Origin: Gliomastix tumulicola
Lineage: Eukaryota; Ascomycota; Sordariomycetes; Hypocreales; Bionectriaceae
Length of the DNA stretch: 64,000 bases
NCBI GenBank assembly: GCA_001599755.1
Contig: BCHX01000008.1
Location: forward strand, 2,666,001 to 2,730,000
Direction of reading: 5' to 3'
Below the pieces are notes generated by a model. That model saw nothing but the letters and a program-made list of their open reading frames with translations, was not told where the DNA came from and ran no database searches. The position numbers and the translations under genes are program-made. This document shows, piece by piece, positions 34,062-44,821 of this stretch. Position 1 is the stretch's first letter. Each line of letters starts with the position of its first letter.

Positions 34062-34090
34062 ATACATACATACATATATGTATATACCCT
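34062..34090. repeat. CATA/TATA simple repeat
   Basis: Tandem CATA units run into a TATA-rich stretch about 150 bp before the YTP1-like ATG. Confidence 0.7.
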
Positions 34091-34239
34091 AGGACGCTCA
34101 CTGGTTCTCGGGAGATCGCAGGGTGACCGGTGTGGCATTCTGGCCGGCGGCTGATTTCGATATCACTTGTCTTCGTTTCGACACTCGAGCTTTGGGAATA
34201 GCTTCTCTCGTTGACGTCACAAAACCACCATCTTCTAGG

Positions 34240-36350
34240 ATGGCACCTTCACGCGCTTCCCGGCTATCCGCGGCAGCAGCTGCGGCGGCGGCGGTCCTGC
34301 TCCTGGCAGCTCTGCCCGCGGCCCTGGCGCACGGCGGCGAGGAGATGGCTCATGGGGAGCAGATGCAGGGAGGCGACGACAGCAGCAACAACAACAACCA
34401 CGCCCATGTAGTCGAGCATACGGACCAGATGGAGTATCCGCCGACGTACTTTGCTCACGGCGAGCACGGGGGCCTGATGTACGCTCACATCGCGCTCATG
34501 GTCATCTCATGGGTCATTATTCTTCCCGTTGGTGGGTGGCTTTCTTTCTACATGGATTCTGGAGCCCCGACGGAGCCCGTCTTCGCTAACACGATTTTTC
34601 GCAGCTGTCATGTTCTCCCTGGTTTCGTCCAGGTTCACTCTGGGCTTCCAGTTCGCGTTTCTGGCACTCAACGCCGTGGGGATCCTGCTTGGCACCGTCT
34701 ACAATGCCCAGACGCCGGATCTGTACCCCGGCAACGCTCACCACTCCATCGGCTGGATCGCCACATGGGTCGTGTCGGCGCAGATCCTCATCGGCCTCGT
34801 CGGACGCGTAGCTCGGCGGTTTGGCGGCGGCGGCGGCGACCGCCGGAGCTCGTCTACAGAGTCGCATCATCATCGCCACCACTTTGTGCGCGTCCCCACG
34901 GAGGGCGGCGAGCACGGCTCCCTGCCGACGCACCACGGATTCCGCCTCTCCGACGACAGCGGCCAGGGCACGGAGCCGCGCACCGAGTCTCTCCGGAGCA
35001 ACTCCGTGTCTACGGCCTACGACGAGGATGCCCAGCCCAGTCCTTACAAGGAGTTCGACGACGACGAGGAGTCCCGGGACTTCGAGGCTATGCCGACGTC
35101 GACTGAGCCTCCCAGCGCGACGGGCTGGGCTGCCAAGGCGGTGACCGTGGTCTCGTGGCGGGTGTGGAAGTATGTCGAGCTGAGCTACAAGGTCGTGGAT
35201 CGCATCATCTTGCCCTTTGGTTTCCTCGCCTTGGCTACCGGTGTCGTCACCTATGCCAGGTTTTTCGTACGTCTCTCACTACAATCCCCTCCTGAAAACG
35301 GAAAATATGCACAAATGTGACTCCCTGGACGCTTCGATTTGCTGACTGGTGGAAAACAAACAGGAAGGGCGTATGGTCTTTGGTGGCCTCGCTCACTGGA
35401 TCAAGGGCGGTGTCTTCTTCTGGCTCGGACTGTTCAACCTGGGCCGCTGGTCTGGAAGCTTCGCCGAGGTTGGCTGGGCCTGGAACGCTCGCCCGAAGCG
35501 CGCCGGGCAGAAGTGGCGGCCCTCTGCCGAGTTCGTCGAGAGTGCCCTCATCTTCTTCTACGGCTCGACCAACATCTTCCTGGAGCACCTTGGCCGCTGG
35601 GGCGGTGAATGGAGTCCTCAGGACCTGGAGCACATCTCCATTACCGTCCTCTTCATCGGCGGCGGTCTGGTGAGTTACGAAACGACTTCTGCAGCATTTG
35701 GGCGTGTACTAACCAGGCGTTCTTTCAGTGTGGTATGCTCATTGAGTCGACCAAGATTCGCAAGCTTCTCAACACCACCATCGAATCCGTCGAGCCTCAT
35801 TACTCCCCGGAGGACGGCCCCGAAGCCCCGGAGGTCTCCGAGCACCCGGAGACGTACGAGTTCTCCATTAACCCTCTCCCGGCCCTGATTATCCTGCTGC
35901 TCGGAATCATGATGAGCTCGCACCAGCAGGAGACCATGATCGCGAGCATGGTTCACAAGCAGTGGGGGAACCTGCTCACCGGGGCTTCTGTTGCTCGCTT
36001 CCTGACCTATGTCATTGTCTTCCTGAAGCCGCCCAAGTCCATCTTCCCTTCTCGACCCCCTACGGAGCTGCTCGCGTCTTTCGGCTTGATTGCTGGTGGT
36101 ATCATATTCATGGCAAGCGTAAGTTTTGACTGTTCCCCCCTTATTAGAGATGTGAGGGAGAATCCAATCGTACTGACTTGGGGGTTTCGATGAACAGAGC
36201 AGCGATACCATTGAGGGCATGATTCACTACGGCCTCGACGCCATGTTCATGTACACCGTGACCATGGGCTTTGTCGGGCTTCTCATGGCGTGGGAGATCT
36301 TGGTCCTCGCGCTGAAGGGATGGGCGGCGCGCAAGGAGTCCCGTCGTTAA
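34240..36350 (+). CDS. YTP1-like integral membrane protein
   Basis: Exons 34240-34531, 34605-35266, 35364-35669, 35729-36118 and 36198-36350 give 600 residues. An Ala-rich signal peptide ends near ALAHGG. A His/Asn-rich lumenal stretch follows. Several membrane helices resembling the cytochrome b561/Ytp1 N-terminal domain come next, including HGGLMYAHIALMVISWVIILP. A Ser/Asp-rich acidic loop separates them from the Ytp1-like C-terminal domain (GLAHWIKGGVFFWLGLFNLGRW, HQQETMIASMVHKQWGNL). The C-terminus has a basic tail. The family is fungal and of unknown biochemical function; yeast Ytp1 is a putative mitochondrial or secretory membrane protein. I assign the family, not a role. Confidence 0.9.
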
Positions 36351-37056
36351 GTCGACGGCTTCTCCTGGAATGAACCGGCGACGTTTGGTGGTCAACGGTC
36401 TTGAGGCAGGCCTTGTCACGGGTGTCACCTGGAGCAAGAACCCCTACCACGGCCATCTTTGTTTATGCATTTGCTTTCCTCCGCCTCTATCCTCACTATT
36501 CCCCCCGGGCCATGCCCGTTCCCCCGCGATATCTTGCTTTTGCTTTTGCTTTTGCTTTGCTCTGCATTGCTGCTCTCTTTACCCCTCTTTCTTTCTTATC
36601 GATCCTTCATATGATACCCTTGCATAATTGACGGCCGACATAATGCAGTTCCTTGAACAGTGCCGACGGGCAGTAATGGGATTGGGGGATGTAGAATAAT
36701 TCAAAATAGAAGTATAATACCTGCAACCATGCTCATTTCGGGCGATTTTTTGAGAGCGACTAGTGAGGTTGATCAAAGTCACGGCGTGTGATGTGTCTAG
36801 CATGGTGTCCCTGGTGCTGGAAGTCGTTTCGTCGTCTAGGGGAAGTAGACGTGTCGACAAGCCGAGATGCACCGAGGCAAGCCAAGAGAGTATCCATCGC
36901 GCCGGCAAAGAGCCCGTCTTCGAAGCCACCGGGCTATGCCAATTTCATCGGGCCCGTCAGACCCGGCCTCCTGGTCATCTCCTAGATTGGTCCCCCTTCC
37001 TCCGCCAGACCAACGAAGCGCAATTCGTCCATCCAACAAAGCACGATGGTTGGCCT
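36351..37056. other. Convergent intergenic region
   Basis: 3' flanks of the YTP1-like gene and the RSA3-like gene, with a repeated TTTTGC run near 36538-36560. No gene is seen. Confidence 0.5.
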
Positions 37057-37281
37057 TCACTGCTTCTCGCTCTCGCGGGCGGAGATGACGCGGTCCTGGT
37101 CCCCTTTTGAGAACTGAGAGGCCCCCTGTTGAAGCGCGTGGACTAGGTAGTGGATGGAATCGGTCTTGAAGTCATCGGCATTTCGGACCTTGTCGAGATC
37201 CTCGGCCAGCTCTTGGGTGGCTCGTTGCAAGTAGTAGGACTGGAATTCGGCCCGAGGGGCATCATCCGTCTTTTGCGGCAT
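37057..37281 (-). CDS. Rsa3-domain ribosome assembly protein (small)
   Basis: The 74-residue product carries FQSYYLQRATQELAEDLDKV followed by LVHALQQGASQFSKGDQDRV. This matches the short C-terminal domain of ribosome assembly protein Rsa3 (60S maturation), where a YYL helix and an ALKQG-type motif are typical. Family proteins are usually longer. An in-frame ATG at 37473 would add 64 residues, but the intervening sequence is pyrimidine-rich and reads like a leader (His/Ser/Thr-rich). An unseen upstream exon is also possible. I chose the ATG at 37281. Family assignment is from memory of the motif, without an alignment. Confidence 0.6.
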   Translation of the reverse strand: MPQKTDDAPRAEFQSYYLQRATQELAEDLDKVRNADDFKTDSIHYLVHALQQGASQFSKGDQDRVISARESEKQ

Positions 37282-38186
37282 TTCGGATGATGTTTGCTGC
37301 TTCTTTTTTCCTGAGTGGCTGTGAAAATGAAAATGGTGGATGGTGGTGGGAGAGTGAAGGGAAAAATTCAGCCTCCGCCTGTTATTGATATGCCGTGGGT
37401 ATAGGTTAGGTAGAAACCTCTCAGGTGATGGACGCCCTCTAGCTTCTCGTTCATGGTGCTGACTGAGACTCATCACGGTCTTCTTTAATCTATGGTATTG
37501 GGAATGATAATGGGTGGATATTATATATAGTGACGTGTATTGGGTATGATATTTGCTTCCCCTGCCTCGAAATTTGTTCCGAATGCGTGAGCCTCTTGCG
37601 TTCCTCGAATGGCATGTTTCCCTCCAACAAGACAAGCAGTTCCGTGGATGGCCAGCAATAAATTCCGTCCCGAGAACATACCTCAACTTCAGCGGTGGCT
37701 GTCCTGCCAACTATAAGCCCGGGACTTGCGGCTCGATGGGACTCTTGGCTCTCCTGTCCCCCTCTTCGCCAAGACTGCTTCTCCTTAGCGACATAACGCG
37801 GTGGTCGATGGCACTCGTGACGACGGGCACTCAGAACGCAAAACATATCACGGGGGTCTGTAATGCATAACATCATATATAGCCATTTCGCTAAGTTTCA
37901 AAGACTGACCCCGAGAAAGCTTCATTAACGCCACCAGAACACTAGCATGCTGCCCGAACATAACGCCTCTACCGGACGTCGCAGGCGGAACAAAGAAGGA
38001 AAGAAATTCGACCCCAACATGTGAAGCTGACAGTAGACAGTCTGGCTTCCTCTTAGGCACGATGCATTGAAGCTTGAACAAAATGAGCTGCCGGTCGCTG
38101 CCCTGCAATCCCTCCTCTCTCCGAAACCGACGGACTTGGTCTATACCTGGCCCGATCCTCGTAGTACCGTATACCTCGACCAGGTA
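37282..38186. other. Intergenic region RAD54 3' / RSA3-like 5'
   Basis: About 0.9 kb between two genes on the minus strand. I see nothing besides the possible extended start of the RSA3-like gene. Confidence 0.5.
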
Positions 38187-40648
38187 TCAGTGAGAAATAT
38201 ACTGGAAGACTGCCGAGACAATGTCCTCTTCAGACTCTTGTCTCAGAAGGAGATCCTGGATTGTCTTTAGGCCGTCTGTGGCAAAGTGATTCCATGTGCT
38301 TGTATCACCGTACAGCATGGCTTGCGCCTTGATGTACTGCTTTCCATCCGGCTTGCACCGCTTGCACTTGAAAGTGTCATGCGTATCGCTGCGAGTGTCC
38401 GACCTGTACTGGAAGAGCTCTCGCAGACTGTCAAGCGAGAAGTGTCGCTCCACGTCCTCCGCCGAGTCGACCAGGCATGACGAAAGACTTTGTTTGTGCG
38501 ACTGGCGCTGGAAGATCTTCTCCTCGATGGTACCCGTAGCAATGAAGCGATACACGAAGCAGTCTTTCTTCTGCCCGTCACGCCACACTCGAGCAAGAGC
38601 TTGCTGGTCAGCGGCCGGGTTCCAGTCAGGGTCGAAGAGAATGAGTCGATTGGCACCGATGAGGTTGATTCCGCAACCTCCTGCCTTGCTGCTCAGCAAG
38701 AATACAAATTCCTCGCCTTCGGGATTGTTGAACTTGTCGACCAGCTTTTGACGCTTGTTGACGTTCATGGTGCCATCAAGTCGCAGGCAACCGTACTGGC
38801 GAGACCGGCACAGTCTCTCAAACAAGTCGAGCGTGGAGGTATAGTTGCTGATCAGAACAATCTTGTCGTTGGTGTCTTGTCGGATGCGGGCGAGCATCCG
38901 GTCTAGGACCGCCATCTTTCCCGAGTACCACGATTTCACTTCGCGATCTCGGCCACGGGCCTCCTTGGGGACGTAGTCGTCTGGATAGTAGCGTTCCGAC
39001 CCTGGTAGATCTTCAGAGAGGTTGAGAAGATCTGGGTGATTGCAAAGCTTCTTCAACATGTTGATTGCCTTCAGGGGCTGACTTCCCTTGCCACGGAGAA
39101 GCGCCTGGATATCGGGACTCTTGATGAAGTAGTTGTACAGATCGAGCTGGAACGGTGCCAGCCCGCAAAAGACAACATGTTCGTACTTGACCGGCAAGTA
39201 CTTGGAGAGGATGTCATTTGTTCGCCTGATGAGGAACTTGTTGACAGTCCCAAGCAGTTCCACTGTGCACTCGTCTCCCCGCTTGCGGTCGGCCTCAGAA
39301 GCGTCAGCATCTCGGCCCCGTAGGATGGGAAGTTCAAAACGCTTTCTGAATTCCAGCCGAGAGCCAAGGAGGCCAGGATTGGCGAAGCTGATCAACGAGA
39401 AGTATTCCGTCAAATCGTTCTGAATCGGCGTGCCGGTTAGAATGACTCTTCTCGACACATTCAAATTGTTGAGACTGGAGAAGGTGTTGCTTTCGCCGTT
39501 CTTCAGACGATGGCCCTCGTCACAGAATAGCAAGCCGATTTTGGTATGCTTTAGCTCTTCCACGTTGAGCCTCAAAGTCTCGTACGAGACGATGATGACC
39601 GGTCTGGTCACGGCGCGACCACTGGCAATGGCCCACTGCCGGAGCTGCCGCGTCAACTCCTCCTTCGATGCTTTGCCGTCGATAGCGAAGGGCGTGATGG
39701 CATTAGCACCCAGCCACTTCGTGAGTTCGTTGGCCCAATTCTTGACCAGACTTGCCGGGCAGACCACAATTGCCTTCTGCACTGTCGACTTGCCAGCGTC
39801 AGGGGACTGCTTGAGCAGTGTCCACAGCAGTGTGATGCACTGCAAGGTCTTGCCCAGGCCCATTTCATCGGCCATGATGCACCCATTCGCATTGTCGTCT
39901 ATGGCGCCCGTGACACATTTGTACATGAACTTGACACCCTCCACCTGATGGGGGCGGAGAATCTTTGAGAGCTTGGGGTCGATCACCACAGGTACTCGAG
40001 GGTGCTTGTCCTCGACCTGCTTCTTGAGGCCGAGGATCTCTGCTAGACTTTTATGGACGAGGGGCGCATCGGCGTCGACTTTTGGGGCTGCATCCTCCTT
40101 GGCGGCCTTGTTGCCATCGAGAGCTTGAGGTGCCTTGTCATCCACGGTAGGATCGTGGAGTACGATGGCGAATTCACCGCTAGGGTCGTGAAGCGGCTTT
40201 GGAGCAAAGATCGCGCCTCGGCGAAGGCCCAGGGTGGGCGGCGGTCGGCTTGGATTATAAGCGGCCGTGTCTTTGTTCTTGAAAGGAACAGTAAATGCCT
40301 TTCGAAAGACCACGCCTTTTTCTTTGGCTTGAAATACTGGATATCTGTTGACATCACGCGTCGCGAGGGCTAATCGATCCGAGTTGGTGTACGGAGTATC
40401 TTGCTCAGTGTCGCCACCAGCGCCTCTGTAATCAACTTTTCGCTTCTTTCGGGTTGGCCTGTCGACACTTGAGGCGGATTGCGCGGACCCTGGACACCGG
40501 AATGGTTGACGCAGCCTGTCGACCCCGAGAGCATCACCAGCTTTCCGCTTGGGAGGCCCGAGAGGGGTCGTGACGTGATTCCTAAGAGGTGCAAAAGTTA
40601 GGTTGCGCCGGAAAACAGAATCAGTGTATATGCTTACGTCGTGGTCAT
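38187..40648 (-). CDS. RAD54: DNA repair and recombination ATPase Rad54
   Basis: Rad54 is a SWI2/SNF2 double-strand DNA translocase that works with Rad51 in homologous recombination. Exons are 40638-40648 (11 nt) and 38187-40581 on the minus strand, with a 56-nt intron (GTAAGC...TTAG), giving 801 residues. The N-terminal Rad51-interaction region carries a basic nuclear signal (RKKRKVDY, about residue 60). Walker A is ADEMGLGKT near residue 245, the Walker B box reads DEGH, and TGTPIQND and the helicase C domain (SSKAGGCGINLIGANRLIL, DPDWNPAADQQA) are intact. The C-terminal zinc-type Cys cluster CKRCKPDG is present. The tiny first exon is supported because it supplies the only ATG and gives MTTTNHVTTPLGPPKRK. 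Confidence 0.97.
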
Positions 40649-40732
40649 TTTACCAGTGGTTTGCCAGGTGTTTCTGCTGGGGAGGCGTCAGGATGGTATT
40701 GTGCGAACGCTTCGGATTGTTGACGGTGGTGT

Positions 40733-40771
40733 CACGCGTCGCGCGAATTGTGGGCGACGCGCTGTCACGTG
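40733..40771. promoter_or_regulatory. MluI cell-cycle box and CACGTG upstream of RAD54
   Basis: CACGCGTCGCG lies at 40733-40743, about 85 bp upstream of the RAD54 ATG. CACGTG lies at 40766-40771 inside GTCACGTGAT. The first is an extended MBF-type site, identical to one before SMC1. Regulation is inferred from the motifs. Confidence 0.5.
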
Positions 40772-40850
40772 ATGATCCGCGAAAAGCATTATTAATGCCT
40801 GGCGGAGGCGGTTTCCTAAGGCCGTGATTAGAGGAAAGGCGCTAAGTCCT

Positions 40851-41046
40851 ACATTATACTACTACTTAAATTTTCTTTTTTATTAAACTTTGGATAAACT
40901 ATAAAGGGTATAGCTTTAATATAAATAATTATAATATATATTTTATATTTAGAATTATATATAAGTAAAAAAGAAAAATATAACTAAAAGTAGGTAAAAA
41001 TAAATATAAGAGTATTTATACTCTATATATTACATGCTATTCTCAT
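40851..41046. repeat. AT-rich island 1
   Basis: About 195 bp almost entirely of A and T, starting and ending abruptly against GC-normal sequence. No coding capacity is seen. It resembles the cytosine-depleted remnants common in Hypocreales genomes, but no transposon ends or target-site duplications are recognisable. Confidence 0.75.
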
Positions 41047-42820
41047 ATGATTCCATACCCCTGTCTCTCACTGCGGTTACTAAGCAGTAATCTGCACTGA
41101 AGCCTGCGTTTTCCCGACCCCGAAATTCTTCGGCCTGGTTCAGCCACCCGAGGTACTTCCACCTGTACTCTCCCATCCCGTTACCTCTCCCAGGCACCTG
41201 GGCTTGCCTCACACATTTTGCTAGAGCGACCCCTCGCCCTTCACAATGTTTCCTCCGCGGCTGTAGGGACAACCTGATTGTCATTTTAGACTTTTTCACA
41301 CGATGAACCTGTATGGCGCTGAACTATGAGCTCCTCCCCACCAAGGAGTCACTTTAATGAATATTTTTTAACCTGCGTGAGCAGTCCCTACTATCCAGGA
41401 AGATCCTGAACTCTGCCCTTCAGCTTTCCTACGGACGCGATTCCGTTCTTCACGCCCCCCTCTTGGAAGGTGGACCTCCTGGCCGAGCTAGCCTTGTGCA
41501 AATCCTGTTATTGACAGGGGAGGGCAATAACGAATCGCGGCCCCAAGATCAGCGCGCGGTGGGACACAGCTGGTCCAGGATCTGAGTCCCCGAAAATCGT
41601 AGGGGTGGGGCAACGGTTGCAACGGTTGTCAATGATCGGATCGCCCAGCTGTACTCGGTTGACAGTATTCATGTAACCACCCCCTGATCGAGGGCTTCGC
41701 CGACGGGCGAATCGCCGTTCCAACGTCTAGACGGCAACGGCCACATACCTCTGGTCAGGATACTTACTACTTACTAGTATCCAACGTACCTAGAAGCAGA
41801 ACTAGAAAGATCAAGGCTGGACTCGCTGAACCTTCAGTCCAGAACCAGGGCTACGTACGTACTAGGTATTCTGAACCGGCCCCTGTCTGGGAAACATGGC
41901 CATTTTGGCAGTTCATCTTCGCTGATCTCACGAGAAGGCAAGGGTTGTGTAGGTACGGGTACTCAGCGCGCCCATGCCTGCCCAGGTGCCGCCGAGCCCT
42001 TTTGGATTGCAATTCGTCAATGACTTCACCGTCATCTCCGCACACATGAGTCGTGCAGGGTCGCGCGCAGAGACGCACAACGTAACTGGCACAACTACCA
42101 ACAGTAGCGCCCTTACTAGCCCCCTTAGTGCCAGGCGAGCTGCTGGCGTCGACAGCTGGTCTCCTCCCCTGGGGCCTAAGGTACCTTGAGAAAATTCGTG
42201 ACCATCCATCCCTCTGACGGCGGGTACACAGGTCGGTCCTTCGATGTTCAGTAATCGCGGAGTCGGTCGCACCAGCTTCTCGAGTCCGTTGATGGTTCGA
42301 AGGATGTACCACCTACTCTTCCTTTACGTGACCGACGTGGCGGTATCCGAGCCGTGACAGGATGACGGGCTGGCTGCCGTGGCTGGGCCACCCGATCCCG
42401 TAGATTCGCAGGTCGGGGAGCAGGGGCACGGCGATCGAGAGCTCGCTTGGTCATGGTTACGGCATCAGACCTGAGGTAACAGGGGAGGCCTACCTGAATC
42501 AAATACGGAGTCGTCTGCATGCGGCAGTCCAATGGGCAGAGGAGCCAAGCCACCGGGCAGCTCACTGCCTGCTAGTGGCAGTAGATTCCGCGCTACGGAC
42601 TATTACCAGCTGCGCTAGGCAGATCGCGACGCTTGGGCATTCGTGACCGTTAGACTTTCTGGCACGGGGAGATGACGGACGGTCCTTCCTGCGGAAAAGG
42701 GGCGGGGAGGACAGAGGGCAGGACTGGCAGCAGGCGAAGCGGCAGACGAAACTAGTAAATTAGAGGCAGAGGGAGCAGGACAAAAGGGCACTTGCCAGCT
42801 CAGGTTTCGTTAGAACCATC

Positions 42821-43426
42821 ATGGAACCCAGCCCAAAGCTACTAGTTGGAGCGGTAGTGGTAATAGTGGTGGTGGGATGGAAGGGAGACAGGCCGTGGCA
42901 GGTTGCCTCAAAGTTCCTTCGTCTCACTTGTACCATTCGAGGTACAGTGGGTTGTACTGTCGCTCCGTTGATGAGGTACTGGTGGCAGGTGCGTCTGCGA
43001 CGGCCTAATCAGACTTTAGCGCCGGGTAGCCCGCTTCCCGTCCATGGTGACGGAGGTCTAGAAGAGGTACACATTGTCCCTACAATTGTGTACATGGCCA
43101 GGTACTTCAGAGAGGCAGTAGGTATTTGCATGGCCCCGGCAGGTCAGCGACCGTGGACAGAGCGTTCAGCCACCACTAACTGGACCGGTCCAACCTCTCT
43201 CAACATCGCCCTGGTGCCTAAAGTATCGCAGTTTAGACTCAAAAAGTCAATCTGGAAGGTTGGAAGACAGAAGCTGGGTGCACCAGTGCCAGCCCCCACG
43301 ACCAGTACTGGTTTCCGCTGTTCTCGTCGTCAGCCGCAAACGGCCGTCTTACCCTTTGCGCTTACTGACTGGGTTGGTGCAGGTTTTTTATTTTGGGGTT
43401 CCATTTGTGGACCAGCTGGAATGTAG
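42821..43426 (+). CDS. Doubtful orphan ORF, 201 codons
   Basis: An uninterrupted ATG-initiated frame whose product starts with a hydrophobic stretch (KLLVGAVVVIVVVGW) that could be a signal anchor, followed by an Arg/Trp/Pro-rich body. I recognise no domain and no introns. It may be chance, a lineage-specific gene, or part of a non-coding transcript. Confidence 0.18.
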   Translation: MEPSPKLLVGAVVVIVVVGWKGDRPWQVASKFLRLTCTIRGTVGCTVAPLMRYWWQVRLRRPNQTLAPGSPLPVHGDGGLEEVHIVPTIVYMARYFREAVGICMAPAGQRPWTERSATTNWTGPTSLNIALVPKVSQFRLKKSIWKVGRQKLGAPVPAPTTSTGFRCSRRQPQTAVLPFALTDWVGAGFLFWGSICGPAGM

Positions 43427-43840
43427 GCTGTGAGAGGAGGCCGGTACAGAGGCCTGTAGTTGAAGAAAACCTTGGGCCACATATACACCCAAAATGTATG
43501 GTCCCATAACTCAAGTACTAGTATTTATTCTTTGAACAGACACAGCGTCACCACTTGAGCTACGTGGTTGGGTTGGGGGGAGGTTGGAGCCACTCGGCGC
43601 GTATTTTCACTATGGGTACTTGGCCCTAAGATCTCCCCGCAGACTGATCTGAAATGTAGCCAAAGCACAAGGAGAGTACGAGCAGTGAGGGCGGGCGGGC
43701 GGTGCGAGGGAATCGAAAGAGGGGATATTCATTAACAAAAGATATATATTCTTGACGAAATAGGGGCACGTAGAGTCAGTCACCGGGAAAATCCAATCTC
43801 CACTTCCCACCATCAGCCGGCCGTCATTCTATACTAATAT

Positions 43841-44821
43841 CTATCCCAAAAGCGCTGACAATTGCATTCGCGAATCCTTCCGGCCGCCTTCTTCGGCAGC
43901 ACAGGCGTGCTGCCCGTACTCCGGCGAGTTTGGAGCCGTGGGTAGACTTCTCTGCTGAGATGTGAATCTGGGCTGGTTCGATATCGGAGTCGAGTAGGGG
44001 TTTGGTGCTGGCTCCGACGGGGGCGGGTGCTTTGGCAGAACCGAATACGGTGCCGGCAGAACAGAACCGAGTGTGTCGCAGCCCGGCAACTGGCCTGGCG
44101 GAGGTCCTGCACCGTGCGAGACCTTCAGCGGCGCGAGTTGTAATCTGGGAGGAGGGGGGTATGTCTCGTGGCCGGGCGAGACTGTGTAGTCTAAGCCAGA
44201 CTCAGAATCGACAGAGGCCGTCGAGGCAGGAGACGGCAGCGGTGACTCCATGGGCGGGTATGGCTGGCTGGGGCCCGGACCGTACATATGGTCGACCCCG
44301 TGGCTGTAGCTGGTCATATGGTGTTGTCCATGGCTGTACGGCGAAGGGTATGCGGAATATGCCGGTCCGGGAGGCGGCAGCGAGTATGAGGAGGGCGAGG
44401 GGGTGCTTCCTGAGGGAATATACCCAGGTGGTCCCATGTGCGTATGTTGATGGTGATATAGGTCGTCGTGAATCCCAACCCTCTTCCGTCCCAACCTCTT
44501 TCGACGATTCTGGTTTCCATTCCACCAATTCTTAACGGCGTTGTCACTGCGGCCGTTTAACAGGCGAGCGATTTCGGCCCAGCGCTTTCCCTTGGCTTGC
44601 ACCAGTCGTTCGATCTGATCCCCTTCTTCCGGCGTGATAGGGTCATGATTCAGTGTCGGCTTGAGGTTTTGGTGGTATCGTTCCCGACACTGCTTCGGTG
44701 ATCGAGATCCTATTGTTTGTGCGATCTGAACCCAGTTTAGGGGGCCGTGGTCTGTGACGAGTTTCATGAGGAGCTCGTCCTCGTGGTTGGACCACGGCCC
44801 TCTTCTGTGTTGCGACGACAT
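43841..44821 (-). CDS. R2R3 MYB transcription factor, FlbD/rca-1 type
   Basis: The 326-residue product comes from a single exon. Two MYB repeats occupy residues ~5-105: RRGPWSNHEDELLMKLV, with NWVQIAQTIGSRSPKQCRER, then GKRWAEIARLLNGRSDNAVK ending NWWNGNQNRRKR. This arrangement, including LKPTLNHDPITPEEG between repeats, matches Aspergillus FlbD and Neurospora rca-1, regulators of conidiation and development. The rest is disordered and rich in Pro, Ser, Tyr and His. The ATG at 44821 gives MSSQHRRGPW, and the frame upstream has no other ATG. It is the only clear gene between two AT-rich islands and is divergent from SEC39. Orthology to FlbD is likely but not proven. Confidence 0.88.
   Translation of the reverse strand: MSSQHRRGPWSNHEDELLMKLVTDHGPLNWVQIAQTIGSRSPKQCRERYHQNLKPTLNHDPITPEEGDQIERLVQAKGKRWAEIARLLNGRSDNAVKNWWNGNQNRRKRLGRKRVGIHDDLYHHQHTHMGPPGYIPSGSTPSPSSYSLPPPGPAYSAYPSPYSHGQHHMTSYSHGVDHMYGPGPSQPYPPMESPLPSPASTASVDSESGLDYTVSPGHETYPPPPRLQLAPLKVSHGAGPPPGQLPGCDTLGSVLPAPYSVLPKHPPPSEPAPNPYSTPISNQPRFTSQQRSLPTAPNSPEYGQHACAAEEGGRKDSRMQLSALLG

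Larger units (their letters stand above)
31065..34239. other. 3.2 kb gene-free region before the YTP1-like gene
   Basis: No coding exon, tRNA or mobile element is recognisable. Visible structure includes repeated CTGCAG units near 32755-32795, homopolymer T runs at 32905 and 33310, a CT-rich tract (33840-33922) and a CATA/TATA microsatellite near 34062-34088. It could be a long regulatory region or 5' UTR, or hold a non-coding RNA that I cannot detect. Confidence 0.55.
40649..43840. other. Gene-poor region between RAD54 and the MYB gene
   Basis: About 3.2 kb that starts with the RAD54 promoter and an AT-rich island. The rest has many short AGGTAC/GTACCT-type words. One ATG-initiated 201-codon frame (42821-43426) is the only candidate; it is listed separately with low confidence. 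Confidence 0.5.

Noticed and set aside
41851..42312. 153-codon minus-strand frame
   Set aside because: It has no ATG at its start and its product is a low-complexity Arg/Ser-rich sequence with no family resemblance.
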